DNA from: Mycolicibacterium peregrinum | Lineage (GTDB): Bacteria; Actinomycetota; Actinomycetes; Mycobacteriales; Mycobacteriaceae | Assembly: GCF_002102345.1 (NCBI RefSeq) | Contig: NZ_LQPP01000067.1 | Coordinates: 18,752 to 82,751 of the forward strand | Direction: 5' to 3' | DNA: 64,000 bases | Shown here: in pieces, positions 55,430 through 63,953 of the stretch | Position numbering within the stretch: the stretch's first letter is position 1 | Layout: every line of letters begins with the position of its first letter | The notes under the pieces: generated by a model | What the model saw: the letters and a program-made list of their open reading frames with translations, nothing else | What the model was told of the DNA's origin: nothing | Database searches by the model: none | Program-made: the position numbers and the translations under genes

Positions 55430-57265
55430 GTGAGCCACTACAAGAGCAATGTCCGTGACCAGGTCTTTAACCTGTTCGACGTCTTCGGCCTCGACAAGGC
55501 CCTCGGCGCCGGCGAGTACAGCGATCTGGATGCCGACACCGCCCGCGAGATGCTCAGCGAGATGGCTCGCCTGGCCGAGGGTCCGATCGCCGAGTCGTTC
55601 GCCGACGGTGACCGCAACCCGCCGGTGTTCGATCCGAAGACCCACACCGTCACGCTGCCGGAGTCCTTCAAGAAGTCGGTGCGCGCAGCGATCGACGGCG
55701 GCTGGGACAAGGTCGGCCTCTACGAGGAACTCGGCGGCGTGCCCGCCCCCAAGGCGCTGCTGTGGGCCCTCAACGAGCACATCCTCGGCGCCAACCCCGC
55801 CGTGTGGATGTACGCCGGCGGTGCCGCCTTCGCGCAGATCTTCTACGACAACGCCACCGAAGAGCAGAAGAAGTGGGCCGTCCTGGCCTCCGAGCGCGGC
55901 TGGGGCGCCACCATGGTGCTCACCGAGCCCGACGCGGGTTCTGACGTCGGCGCCGGTCGTACCAAGGCCGTCAAGCAGGAGGACGGCTCCTGGCACATCG
56001 ACGGCGTGAAGCGGTTCATCACCTCCGCCGACTCCGATGACCTGTTCGAGAACATCTTCCACCTGGTGCTGGCCCGCCCGGAGGGCGCCGGCCCCGGCAC
56101 CAAGGGTCTGTCGCTGTTCTTCGTACCGAAGTTCCACTTCGACTTCGAGACCGGCGAGGTGGGCGAACGCAACGGCGTGTACGTCACCAATGTCGAGCAC
56201 AAGATGGGCCTCAAGGTTTCGGCCACCTGTGAGCTGACCTTCGGCCAGCACGACAAGCCTGCCGTCGGTTGGCTGGTCGGCGAGGTGCACAACGGCATCG
56301 CGCAGATGTTCGACGTCATCGAGCAGGCCCGAATGATGGTGGGCACCAAGGCCATCGCGACCCTGTCGACCGGTTACCTCAACGCTCTGGAGTACGCCAA
56401 GGAGCGTGTGCAGGGTGCCGACCTGACCCAGATGATGGACAAGACCGCCCCGCGCGTCACCATCACCCATCATCCCGACGTGCGTCGCAGCCTGATGACC
56501 CAGAAGGCCTACGCCGAGGCACTGCGCGCGCTGTACATCTACACCGCGACGTTCCAAGACGTCGAGGTTGCCAAGGCCGTGCACGGCATCGAGGGCGAGT
56601 TGGCACACAAGGTCAACGATCTGCTGCTCCCGATCGTCAAGGGTGTGGGCTCCGAGCGCGCATACGAGAAGCTGACCGAGAGCCTGCAGACCTTCGGTGG
56701 TTCCGGCTTCCTGCAGGACTACCCGGTCGAGCAGTACATCCGTGACGCCAAGATCGACTCGCTCTACGAGGGCACCACCGCCATCCAGGCGCAGGACTTC
56801 TTCTTCCGCAAGATCGTCCGCGACAAGGGTCAGGCGCTGGCATTCGTGGCTGGTGAGATCGAGCAGTTCATCAAGAACGAGACCGGCAACGGACGCCTCA
56901 AGACCGAGCGCGAGCTGCTGGCCACCGCACTGGCCGACGTCCAGGGCATGGCCGCCACCCTCACCGGCTACCTGATGGCCGCGCAGGAAGATGCCGCCAG
57001 CATCTACAAGGTGGGCCTCGGTTCGGTCCGCTTCCTGATGTCGGTCGGCGACCTGCTGCTCGGCTGGCTGCTCGCCCGCCAGGCCGCTGTTGCGATCGAG
57101 AAGCTCGACGCAGGGGCTACCGGCGAGGACCGCACCTACCTCGAGGGCAAGATCGGCGCCGCATCGTTCTTCGCCAAGAACATGCTGCCGCTGCTCACCA
57201 GCACCCGTCAGGTCATCGAGACCATCGACAACGAGGTGATGGAGCTCGACGAGGCTGCGTTCTAA
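55430..57265 (+). CDS. fadE5: Acyl-CoA dehydrogenase FadE5
   Basis: The 611-residue protein matches M. tuberculosis FadE5 (Rv0244c) in length and opening (MSHYKSNVRDQVFNLFDVFGLDKALG). Acyl-CoA dehydrogenase features follow: GWGATMVLTEPDAGSDVGAGRTKAV near 160 (flavin/substrate), EHKMGLKVSATCELTFG near 260, and SLYEGTTAIQAQDFFFRKIV near 445 (catalytic Glu region). It performs the first step of beta-oxidation with broad chain-length use. The GTG at 55430 is fixed by AAGGAGG at 55419-55425 and the family N-terminus; the longer frame from 55337 is rejected. No fadA/fadB partner follows. Confidence 0.94.
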   Translation: MSHYKSNVRDQVFNLFDVFGLDKALGAGEYSDLDADTAREMLSEMARLAEGPIAESFADGDRNPPVFDPKTHTVTLPESFKKSVRAAIDGGWDKVGLYEELGGVPAPKALLWALNEHILGANPAVWMYAGGAAFAQIFYDNATEEQKKWAVLASERGWGATMVLTEPDAGSDVGAGRTKAVKQEDGSWHIDGVKRFITSADSDDLFENIFHLVLARPEGAGPGTKGLSLFFVPKFHFDFETGEVGERNGVYVTNVEHKMGLKVSATCELTFGQHDKPAVGWLVGEVHNGIAQMFDVIEQARMMVGTKAIATLSTGYLNALEYAKERVQGADLTQMMDKTAPRVTITHHPDVRRSLMTQKAYAEALRALYIYTATFQDVEVAKAVHGIEGELAHKVNDLLLPIVKGVGSERAYEKLTESLQTFGGSGFLQDYPVEQYIRDAKIDSLYEGTTAIQAQDFFFRKIVRDKGQALAFVAGEIEQFIKNETGNGRLKTERELLATALADVQGMAATLTGYLMAAQEDAASIYKVGLGSVRFLMSVGDLLLGWLLARQAAVAIEKLDAGATGEDRTYLEGKIGAASFFAKNMLPLLTSTRQVIETIDNEVMELDEAAF

Positions 57266-57279
57266 GAAGTTCCGAGTCG

Positions 57280-57307
57280 AACGCCCCCGGGTCACCCCGG
57301 GGGCGTT
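57280..57307 (+). terminator. Strong rho-independent-type hairpin after fadE5
   Basis: AACGCCCCCGGG-TCAC-CCCGGGGGCGTT has perfect 12-bp arms with a 4-base loop, followed by TGTCTTTG. It lies 14 bases after the fadE5 stop. Confidence 0.85.
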
Positions 57308-57315
57308 TGTCTTTG

Positions 57316-58950
57316 ATGCACCGGGGTGCAGACACGACCGCCAACGGGTATCTCCGGACAGTGCCCATAGAGTTGACGAATTGGTTCCTCACGACGGAGG
57401 AACGCGGCAATCCGGACTCCTTGTTGCCTGACCGGTGTGCCGGCAACCGGGTCGAACCGCTGATCCACGGCGCGACCTACTTCGATCGGCTGGCCGCCGA
57501 GGTGAGCGAGATGCGCCGAGGCGACCATCTGTTCTTCACCGACTGGCGCGGCGACCCCGACGAACGGATGCGCGATGACGGACCCACCATCGCCCAGCTG
57601 TTCTGCCAGGCTGCCGAGCGTGGCGTTGTCGTCAAGGGCTTGATGTGGCGCTCACACCTGGACCGATTCGCCTACAGCGAGGAGGAGAACCGGCATCTCG
57701 GTGACGTGATCGAGGCAGCGGGCGGGGAGGTGCTGCTCGACCAACGGGTGCGCATCGGCGGTTCCCATCACCAAAAGCTCGTCGTACTACGCCATCCCGG
57801 CGCACCCGAACGCGACGTCGCCTTCGCCGGCGGTATCGACCTGTGCCACTCGCGGCGCGACGACTCCGACCATCGTGGGGACCCACAGCCGATGCGGATG
57901 GCCCGCCAGTACGGCGAACACCCGCCGTGGCACGACGTCCAGCTACGCATCCAGGGACCGGCGGTCGGCTCGTTGGACTTCACGTTCCGGGAGCGCTGGA
58001 CCGACCCGGCACCGTTGGACATGCTGTCGCCGATCGCCTGGATCACCGATAAACTTCGCCGCTCCGACCTGAGCCCCGGCACGTTACCGCCGCAGCCGCC
58101 CGATCCCCCACCCTGCGGCCGACAGGCGGTGCAAGTACTGCGGACCTATCCCGATGCCCACTTCGAATACGCCTTTGCCCCGCACGGCGAGCGCAGCGTG
58201 GCACGTGGGTACACGAAAGCCGTGCAGCGGGCCAGGAGCCTGATCTACCTCGAAGACCAGTACCTGTGGTCCACGCAGGTTTCGCAGTTGTTCGCCGACG
58301 CGTTGGCGAACAACCCTGACCTGCACCTGATCGCGGTGGTGCCGCGACACCCCGATGTCGATGGCCGCTGGGCCCTGCCACCCAACCAGGTGGGCCGCCA
58401 GCAGGCCATCGAGACGTGCCGCGCCGCCGACCCGCGGCGTGTACATATCTTCGACATCGAAAACCACATGGGGACACCGGTTTACGTACACGCAAAAGTA
58501 TGTGTGATCGACGATGTCTGGGCCTGCGTGGGCAGCGACAACTTCAACCGGCGGTCCTGGACGCACGACAGCGAGTTGTCGTGCGCGGTGCTCGACGACA
58601 CCCGCGACCAACGAGAACCCCGTGACCCAGCGGGCCGCGGCGATGGTGCCCGGGTGTTCGCCCGCAACCTCCGGCTGCGGCTACTCGCCGAACATCTCGA
58701 CCTAACCCCCCACGACGACGTCGACCTGATCGATCCGGCGGCAGCGGTCGAGGCCGTAACGGTATCGGCGCAGGCGCTGCAGGACTGGCACGACGGCGGG
58801 CGGACCGGCCCGCGCCCGCCCGGGCGCCTCCGGCCGCATCAACCCGAGCGTCTCGGCCGGCTCACCCAGGCGTGGGCAAAACCGGTGTACCGCGCCGTCT
58901 ACGACCCCGACGGGCGGTCCTACCGCGACCGGCTACGCCGGCGCTGGTAG
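57316..58950 (+). CDS. Phospholipase D/cardiolipin synthase-like protein
   Basis: The protein is about 544 residues with two PLD repeats. Repeat 1 has GGSHHQKLVVLRHPG ... DVAFAGGIDLCHSRRDD near 150-185, in which the Asp of HxKx4D is replaced by Arg. Repeat 2 has the canonical HAKVCVIDDVWACVGSDNFNRRSW near 393. The family transfers phosphatidyl groups or hydrolyses phospholipids; no signal peptide or membrane helix is evident, so it may act at the inner face. The start is uncertain: ATG 57316 follows the fadE5 terminator closely, and GTG 57361 (PIELTNWF...) is an alternative. Confidence 0.8.
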   Translation: MHRGADTTANGYLRTVPIELTNWFLTTEERGNPDSLLPDRCAGNRVEPLIHGATYFDRLAAEVSEMRRGDHLFFTDWRGDPDERMRDDGPTIAQLFCQAAERGVVVKGLMWRSHLDRFAYSEEENRHLGDVIEAAGGEVLLDQRVRIGGSHHQKLVVLRHPGAPERDVAFAGGIDLCHSRRDDSDHRGDPQPMRMARQYGEHPPWHDVQLRIQGPAVGSLDFTFRERWTDPAPLDMLSPIAWITDKLRRSDLSPGTLPPQPPDPPPCGRQAVQVLRTYPDAHFEYAFAPHGERSVARGYTKAVQRARSLIYLEDQYLWSTQVSQLFADALANNPDLHLIAVVPRHPDVDGRWALPPNQVGRQQAIETCRAADPRRVHIFDIENHMGTPVYVHAKVCVIDDVWACVGSDNFNRRSWTHDSELSCAVLDDTRDQREPRDPAGRGDGARVFARNLRLRLLAEHLDLTPHDDVDLIDPAAAVEAVTVSAQALQDWHDGGRTGPRPPGRLRPHQPERLGRLTQAWAKPVYRAVYDPDGRSYRDRLRRRW

Positions 58951-58963
58951 TGCGGTGACCAAG

Positions 58964-59022
58964 CCCAACGTCGGCTTGTGTCTCAAATTCGGCCGAAATA
59001 TGGGACACAAGCCAACATTCGG
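58964..59022 (+). terminator. Long imperfect hairpin after the PLD-like gene
   Basis: Arms of about 28 nt share GGCTTGTGTC/GACACAAGCC and an inner ATT/CGGCC region with a few mismatches. It begins 14 bases after the PLD stop and ends 20 bases before the next start. Confidence 0.6.
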
Positions 59023-59041
59023 CGGATGACAAACTGGTCGC

Positions 59042-59683
59042 ATGACTGAAGCCCGCGGCATCTTGCTCGTCATGTCGTTGATGGCGACGACCGCGCTCAC
59101 CCTGGCCCTCGGGATCACCGATCCGGCCGCGCCGATGTCCTACCCGACCAAGTTCCTGGTGTGGAACCTGGTGCTCGCCTGGATCCCGATGGTCTTCGCG
59201 ATCGCTTTCGATCTGGTCGAGCGACGACTGTGGCTGTTGCCGCTGGGACTGGGCTGGTTGGCGTTCCTGCCGAACGCTCCCTATCTCGTGACCGATCTGG
59301 TCCACCTCGGCGAGGGTTACGAACTGTGGCGTCACGTGCTGCAGTACGGATTCGCCGCATGGACCGGGATGCTGCTGGGCGTGGTGTCGCTGTTGCTGGT
59401 GCATCAGCGCCTTGACGACGAATTCGGGTCGTTCTGGGGCTGGCTGGCCGTCGTGCTGTCGGTGGCCGGGTGCGCCGTCGGCGTGGTCATCGGCCGGTTC
59501 CAGCGCTGGAACTCCTGGGACCTGGTGACCCGGCCCGATGCCGTGGTCGCGGCGACGTTCGACTGGATGCGCGCACCGCTGTCCTATGTGCAGTCGACCG
59601 GTGTGGCGATAGCCGTGGCAGCCTTCTTCGGGTTGGCCTATCTGACGATCTGGGCGCTCAACGGACTGAATGTGCGCAGATAG
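59042..59683 (+). CDS. DUF1361 membrane protein
   Basis: The 213-residue protein has six predicted helices. The DUF1361 pattern is clear: FLVWNLVLAWIPMVFAIAFDLV, then LGWLAFLPNAPYLVTDLVHLGEG, then FAAWTGMLLGVVSLLLVHQRL and a C-terminal VIGRFQRWNSWDLV. The function of the family is unknown. ATG 59042 follows CAAACT by six bases, another possible leaderless start; no Shine-Dalgarno is present. Confidence 0.8.
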   Translation: MTEARGILLVMSLMATTALTLALGITDPAAPMSYPTKFLVWNLVLAWIPMVFAIAFDLVERRLWLLPLGLGWLAFLPNAPYLVTDLVHLGEGYELWRHVLQYGFAAWTGMLLGVVSLLLVHQRLDDEFGSFWGWLAVVLSVAGCAVGVVIGRFQRWNSWDLVTRPDAVVAATFDWMRAPLSYVQSTGVAIAVAAFFGLAYLTIWALNGLNVRR

Positions 59684-59793
59684 TGTCCTGATCGTTATCG
59701 CGGTTTATCCCATTTGCCACATGGGTAACTTCTGTATCACCGGCGCGAATCCGCGACCGCACGGAAACAGAAAGAGGCGAATGGATCACCACC

Positions 59794-60285
59794 ATGAACA
59801 CCGTCCTATATTTCAGCGTCTATGGCGCCGTCTATGAAACCCGGGCCTACACCACCGCCGATATCGACCAACTCGTCCACGACCACGGCCTGCACTGCCT
59901 GACCTCCGCGGATCGGCAGTTCGACTTCTGGTTCAGCCCGTCAACACACTCGTGCCAGCGCCACGTGAACCGTAAGGCAACCGAACTCCTGCTGGCCACA
60001 ACAGCTTTCACCCCCAAGACAGTTCCGCTGCTGCGCGGGTGCGTCGTCGTCGCCACCCACGACACCGACGGTGAACTCGACGGGCTGAGCTGGCAGCAAC
60101 TGGAGCTGCTGGCCCGTCGCGACCGCTCGCTGACCACGTCGCAAAAGCGTGCGCTCGGCCGGCATATCAACCGCGCCGACGGCCGCCGAATCGACCCGCT
60201 CATCCCCGCCGCGCGCTGCGACGGGTCGCACCACATCGCGGTCAGCCGCGTCCGCGCAACCAGTCGAAGGGCCTGGGCCGGTTGA
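59794..60285 (+). CDS. Conserved hypothetical soluble protein
   Basis: The 163-residue protein starts MNTVLYFSVYGAVYETRAYT and is basic, with many Arg and His residues towards the end (ALGRHINRADGRRIDPLIPAARCDGSHH). No membrane segment or signal peptide is seen. I recognise no family. The start is uncertain: AAAGAGG at 59771-59777 is 16 bases from ATG 59794. It stands alone in the cluster. Confidence 0.5.
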   Translation: MNTVLYFSVYGAVYETRAYTTADIDQLVHDHGLHCLTSADRQFDFWFSPSTHSCQRHVNRKATELLLATTAFTPKTVPLLRGCVVVATHDTDGELDGLSWQQLELLARRDRSLTTSQKRALGRHINRADGRRIDPLIPAARCDGSHHIAVSRVRATSRRAWAG

Positions 60286-60320
60286 GCGGCGATGCCGGAA
60301 TGGCCCGTGGCGGCGGAACG

Positions 60321-60593
60321 CTACCGGGGCGATTCGTGGGCCAGCGCCCGGTACCCCTTGGCGCCCGCCCGGTCGACGGCGGCGCGGACCAGGCCGAACA
60401 CCAAGCCCTGCAGGGCTGCAGCCGTCAGCGCTTTGGCGGTGGACCGTTCGAGATCCTTGGGGTCGGGCGGTTCCAGATTCGGCTCATCGATGCGCTTCCA
60501 GATCTGGGTGAACACCGCGCCGGCCAACAGTCCCCCGCCCACACTCGTCGCCATCGACAGCGGCAGGTACAGCGTTTTCGAGAGTCGGCTCAC
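60321..60593 (-). CDS. DUF4235 small membrane protein
   Basis: The 90-residue protein reads SRLSKTLYLPLSMATSVGGGLLAGAVFTQIWKRIDEPNLEPPDPKDLERSTAKALTAAALQGLVFGLVRAAVDRAGAKGYRALAHESP, a typical DUF4235 sequence with two helices and the 'IWKRI...P.P' linker. These proteins commonly occur beside DUF3618 and holin-like genes in actinobacteria, and an envelope stress role is suspected. The GTG at 60593 is chosen because AGGAGA lies six bases upstream and the family starts here; the open frame to 60818 is not supported. Confidence 0.8.
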   Translation of the reverse strand: MSRLSKTLYLPLSMATSVGGGLLAGAVFTQIWKRIDEPNLEPPDPKDLERSTAKALTAAALQGLVFGLVRAAVDRAGAKGYRALAHESPR

Positions 60594-60761
60594 GGGTTCT
60601 CCTCGCATCATCCACGCCCGAAAGAACGGCTTTCGGGCTGACAGTGCGGATACCCCCAACCGACGGGTTCTAACGGGTTCCGGCGGCGGTACGAGGTTTT
60701 GCCAGGCCCTACGTCGGGCACAGCTGTGTGAGAAGTAGTACGCATGGGGAAAGGCCCACCG

Positions 60762-61172
60762 ATGACTACCGAACCCACAACCATCAACGAAGCGTCCACG
60801 GCCGAGCTCCTCGGTCAATTACAGCAGCAGACGACGCGGCTGATACACGACGAGTTGCGATTGGCGCAACGCGAATTCCAGGAGTCCGCGCGGCACGCCG
60901 GACTCGGCGCCGGGCTGATCAGCGCTGCCGGGCTGCTGGCGGTGCTGGGCCTGATGACGGTCGTCGCTGCCGCAGTGGCGGCGATCGCGCTGGCCCTGCC
61001 GGTATGGGCGGCCGCGCTCATCGTCGCCGCGGTGCTGTTCCTCGGTGCCGGCGTGGCCGCATTGGTCAGCCGCAGCCAAGCCAAACAGGTACCACCGCCG
61101 GCGAGCCAATCGGTCGACAGCGTCAAGCAGGATCTCGACGAGCTCAAGGAGGCACGACATGGCCACCGCTGA
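60762..61172 (+). CDS. Phage-holin-superfamily-III-like membrane protein (DUF1469 type)
   Basis: The 136-residue protein reads TAELLGQLQQQTTRLIHDELRLAQREFQESARHAGLGAGL, then two helices (LISAAGLLAVLGLMTVVAAAVAAIALAL; PVWAAALIVAAVLFLGAGVAALVS), then a coiled tail (SVDSVKQDLDELKE). This matches the Phage_holin_3_6/DUF1469 family, which in actinobacteria is a chromosomal envelope protein and not a sign of phage. ATG 60762 with GGGGAAAGG upstream is preferred to ATG 60744. It overlaps the DUF3618 gene by 14 bases. Confidence 0.8.
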   Translation: MTTEPTTINEASTAELLGQLQQQTTRLIHDELRLAQREFQESARHAGLGAGLISAAGLLAVLGLMTVVAAAVAAIALALPVWAAALIVAAVLFLGAGVAALVSRSQAKQVPPPASQSVDSVKQDLDELKEARHGHR

Positions 61173-61452
61173 TCGCCTTCCGCCCGAACCGGGCCCGGAC
61201 GCCGGCATCGACGAACTCCAGTCCGATATCGACAAGACGCGCGGCGAGCTGGGTGAGACGGTCGCTGCGCTGTCGGACAAACTCGACGTCAAAGGCCGGG
61301 CACAGGACAAGGCAGTCGAGACCAAGGAAGCCGTCGTCGACCGGGCCCACGCGGCGACCGAGGCCGCGAGGTCCAAACCGGCGGTTCCGGTAGCTGCTGT
61401 GCTCGCTGTCCTCGCGGCAGTGGGACTGCTCGTGTGGTGGCGACGCCGCTGA
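61159..61452 (+). CDS. DUF3618 protein
   Basis: The 97-residue protein has the DUF3618 signature IDELQSDIDKTRGELGETVAALSDKLDVKGRAQDKAVETKE, then a helical linker and one C-terminal membrane helix (VAAVLAVLAAVGLLVWWRRR). The AAGGAGG just before ATG 61159 and the 14-base overlap show co-translation with the holin-like gene. These proteins probably act at the inner membrane with DUF1469 and DUF4235 partners; the mechanism is unknown. Confidence 0.85.
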   Translation: MATADRLPPEPGPDAGIDELQSDIDKTRGELGETVAALSDKLDVKGRAQDKAVETKEAVVDRAHAATEAARSKPAVPVAAVLAVLAAVGLLVWWRRR

Positions 61453-61456
61453 CCGC

Positions 61457-62083
61457 TCAGAACCGGGTCAGACTGGGTATCAACACGTCGTCCACGAGCG
61501 CCCGGACCGTCTCCTCGGTCGGCGGACGCCCCGGTATCAGGGAACGGAACACCAGATACCCGGGCATCACATCCCACAACTCGTCGTGCACCGCCGCGGC
61601 GGCGATCTCACCCCGGTTGACCGCATCCGTCAGCACTTCGGTCATCAGGTTCTTGCGCTGCAGAACGAACTGATTCTGGAGTGCCGCACTCAATTCCGGG
61701 CTGTGCGCTACCTCGGACATGATCGCGCTCATCGTGCTGCCGTGCTCGCGTGCCTGTGCGCACACCGACGAGCCGATGCTCAGCAGATCGGTCCGCAGCG
61801 CGCCCGTGCGAGGAGGCACCAACTGGATCCGGGTGCCCTCGATGAAGGCTGCCAGGACCAGCTCGGTCTTCGAGGGCCACCGGCGGTAGATGGTGGCCTT
61901 ACTCGACTTCGCTTCGGTCGCGACGGCTTCCACGGTCAGCCGGTCGTATCCGTGCTGCTGCAGCAGACGCAGGGTGACCGCCAACAATTCCGATTCACGC
62001 TCGGTCCACTGTGTCGCCGGGGCCGGCGGTGAAACGTCATGCGACGAGGCGGTCGAAGCGGGTGACACTGAAAACCTTTCCAT
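61457..62083 (-). CDS. TetR/AcrR-family regulator of the mmpS-mmpL pair
   Basis: The 208-residue protein has the TetR helix-turn-helix in residues about 25-75 (ESELLAVTLRLLQQHGYDRLTVEAVATEAKSSKATIYRRWPSKTELVLAAF). The C-terminal domain resembles TetR_C of AcrR-like regulators (GEIAAAAVHDELWDVMPGYLVFRSLIPGRPPTEETVRALVDDVLIPSL). It is divergent from mmpS-mmpL with a perfect palindrome between, so it most likely represses them. ATG 62083 has no good Shine-Dalgarno; GTG 62068 has GAAAGG upstream and may be the true start. Confidence 0.85.
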   Translation of the reverse strand: MERFSVSPASTASSHDVSPPAPATQWTERESELLAVTLRLLQQHGYDRLTVEAVATEAKSSKATIYRRWPSKTELVLAAFIEGTRIQLVPPRTGALRTDLLSIGSSVCAQAREHGSTMSAIMSEVAHSPELSAALQNQFVLQRKNLMTEVLTDAVNRGEIAAAAVHDELWDVMPGYLVFRSLIPGRPPTEETVRALVDDVLIPSLTRF

Positions 62084-62132
62084 AGCGGGCAACCACGGCC
62101 ACCTGCCTGTAGGCCTTGCCCTGCAACCGACT

Positions 62133-62146
62133 GTACCGTACGGTAC
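62133..62146. promoter_or_regulatory. Perfect palindrome GTACCGTACGGTAC, candidate TetR operator
   Basis: This 14-bp perfect palindrome lies in the 137-bp divergent spacer, 50 bases from the regulator start and 74 bases from mmpS. It has the size and symmetry of TetR-family sites. Confidence 0.65.
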
Positions 62147-62220
62147 CGTTCAGGCGCTTGGAACGGCCAAAGACTCTCGCCTCACGGCGCGCAGAGCGCC
62201 CGTTGTCGAAAGGCTCTGAG

Positions 62221-62667
62221 ATGCAGGGGATCTCGGTAGGCAGCCTGATAAGGCGGCGATGGACGGTGATCGTAGCCGTGCTCGTGGTGGCGGTCGTCGC
62301 GTTCACCGTCAGCCGACTACACGGCATATTCGGTTCCGACAACGAGGTGTCACGCCCCAGTGCCGACGCCCTGGAGAACACCGGATACAACCCGAAACGG
62401 GTCCTCTTCGAAGTGTTCGGATCACCGGGCTCGGTAGCCACCATCAATTACCTGGACATCGACGCACAACCCCAGCGGGCCGAGGACGTGACGCTGCCCT
62501 GGTCGCAGACGCTGGTCACCGATGACCCCACCATGTTCGCCGACCTGCGGGCGCAAGGCGACGGCGAGTACATCGGCTGCCGCATCACCGTCAACGGTGT
62601 GGTCAAGGACGAAAGGTCCACCGACAACGTAAACGGCTACATCGCATGCTTGGACAAGTCGGCATGA
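62221..62667 (+). CDS. MmpS-family membrane protein
   Basis: The 148-residue protein has an N-terminal anchor (IRRRWTVIVAVLVVAVVAFTVSRLHGIFG). The MmpS periplasmic domain follows with KRVLFEVFGSPGSVATINYLDIDAQPQRAEDVTLPWSQTL and EYIGCRITVNGVVKDERS...AYIAC-type ending (GYIACLDKS). MmpS proteins assist the partner MmpL in lipid, siderophore or drug export. GAAAGG precedes ATG 62221, and the stop overlaps the mmpL ATG (ATGA). Confidence 0.9.
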   Translation: MQGISVGSLIRRRWTVIVAVLVVAVVAFTVSRLHGIFGSDNEVSRPSADALENTGYNPKRVLFEVFGSPGSVATINYLDIDAQPQRAEDVTLPWSQTLVTDDPTMFADLRAQGDGEYIGCRITVNGVVKDERSTDNVNGYIACLDKSA

Positions 62668-63953
62668 GCGCCCACAGCCCCGAACAGGCCGAAGGCTCCC
62701 GGACGGCGCGCACCATTCGGCTACTCGCCGTACCGATCGTGCTGGCGTGGGTCGCCATCGCCGCATTGACGAACATCCTCGTGCCACAACTGGAGGTCGT
62801 CGGCGCCGCACGTTCAGTGGGGCTCAATGCGCCCGACGCACCGTCGACCATGGCGATGCGCCACATCGGCCAGGTCTTCGACGAGTTCAACTCCGACAGC
62901 GCTGCCATGATCGTGCTCGAAGGCGATCAGCCGCTCGGCGATGACGCCCACCGCTTCTACGACACCCTCGTGAAAAAGCTTGCCGAGGACACCAAGCACG
63001 TCGAGCATATCCAGGACTTCTGGGGAGACCCGCTCACCGCGGGCGGCTCGCAGAGCAAGGACGGCAAGGCCGCTCTGGTGCAGGTGTACCTGGCCGGCAA
63101 CCAGGGCGAGGCGTTGTCCAACCAATCCGTCGACGCCATCCGCGAGATCGTGGCGAGCGTGCCACCACCGCCCGGGGTCAAGGCCTACGTCACCGGTGCC
63201 GCGCCACTCATCACCGACAACTTCGAGGTGGGTAGCGAGGGCACCGAAAAGGTCACCGGCATAACCTTCTTGGTCATCGCGGTGATGCTGCTCGTGGTCT
63301 ACCGATCCCTGGTCACGATGCTCCTCATGCTCGTCACCGTGCTCATCGAACTGGCGGCCGCGCGCGGTGTCGTCGCCGCGCTCGCGCACTCCGGGGTCAT
63401 CGGTCTGTCCACCTATTCGACGAACCTGCTGACGCTGTTGGCGATCGCGGCGGGCACGGACTACGGCATCTTCATCGTCGGCCGCTATCACGAGGCGCGT
63501 AGCCGTGGCATGGATCGAGAAGCCGCGTACTACGACATGTTTCGCGGCACCGTACACGTCATCGTCGGCTCCGGACTGACCATTGCCGGAGCCGTGGCCT
63601 GCCTGCACTTCACCCGACTCCCTTACTTCCAGACCCTGGGCGTACCCGCCGCCATCGGCGTGCTGGTGACGCTGGTGGCCGCGCTGACGCTCGGGCCCGC
63701 CGTACTGACCATCGGGAGCCGATTCGGACTCCTTGAGCCGAAACGCAATCCACGGGCACCGCGCTGGCGGCGCATCGGCACCGCGATCGTGCGGTGGCCC
63801 GGTCCCATCCTGGTGGTGTCGTGTCTGATCGCGCTCGTCGGCCTACTCGCCCTGCCGGGCTACAAGACCAGCTACGACGGCCGCCCCTACCTACCGGAAT
63901 CAGCACCGGCCAACATCGGCTACTGTCCTGAGTCGTTAATTCGTAGGCAGTAG
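62664..63953 (+). pseudogene. mmpL gene interrupted by an IS element (5' fragment)
   Basis: The reading frame gives 429 residues, of which about 420 are MmpL: TM1 (TIRLLAVPIVLAWVAIAALTNILV), the first periplasmic loop, and the TM2-6 block with LVIAVMLLVVYRSLVTMLLMLVTVL and AAGTDYGIFIVGRYHEARSRG. Translation is normal through SAPANIGY, where other MmpLs continue with AAADRHF-like sequence. Here it passes at 63923 into foreign DNA and stops after nine more residues. MmpLs are normally about 950-1,000 residues, so the second half is missing or lies beyond the insertion outside the window. The MmpS-MmpL pump encoded here is probably inactive. Confidence 0.85.

Noticed and set aside
60762..61172. 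Holin-like protein as a prophage sign
   Set aside because: No integrase, capsid, terminase or lysin genes are nearby. This family is a normal chromosomal companion of DUF3618 and DUF4235.
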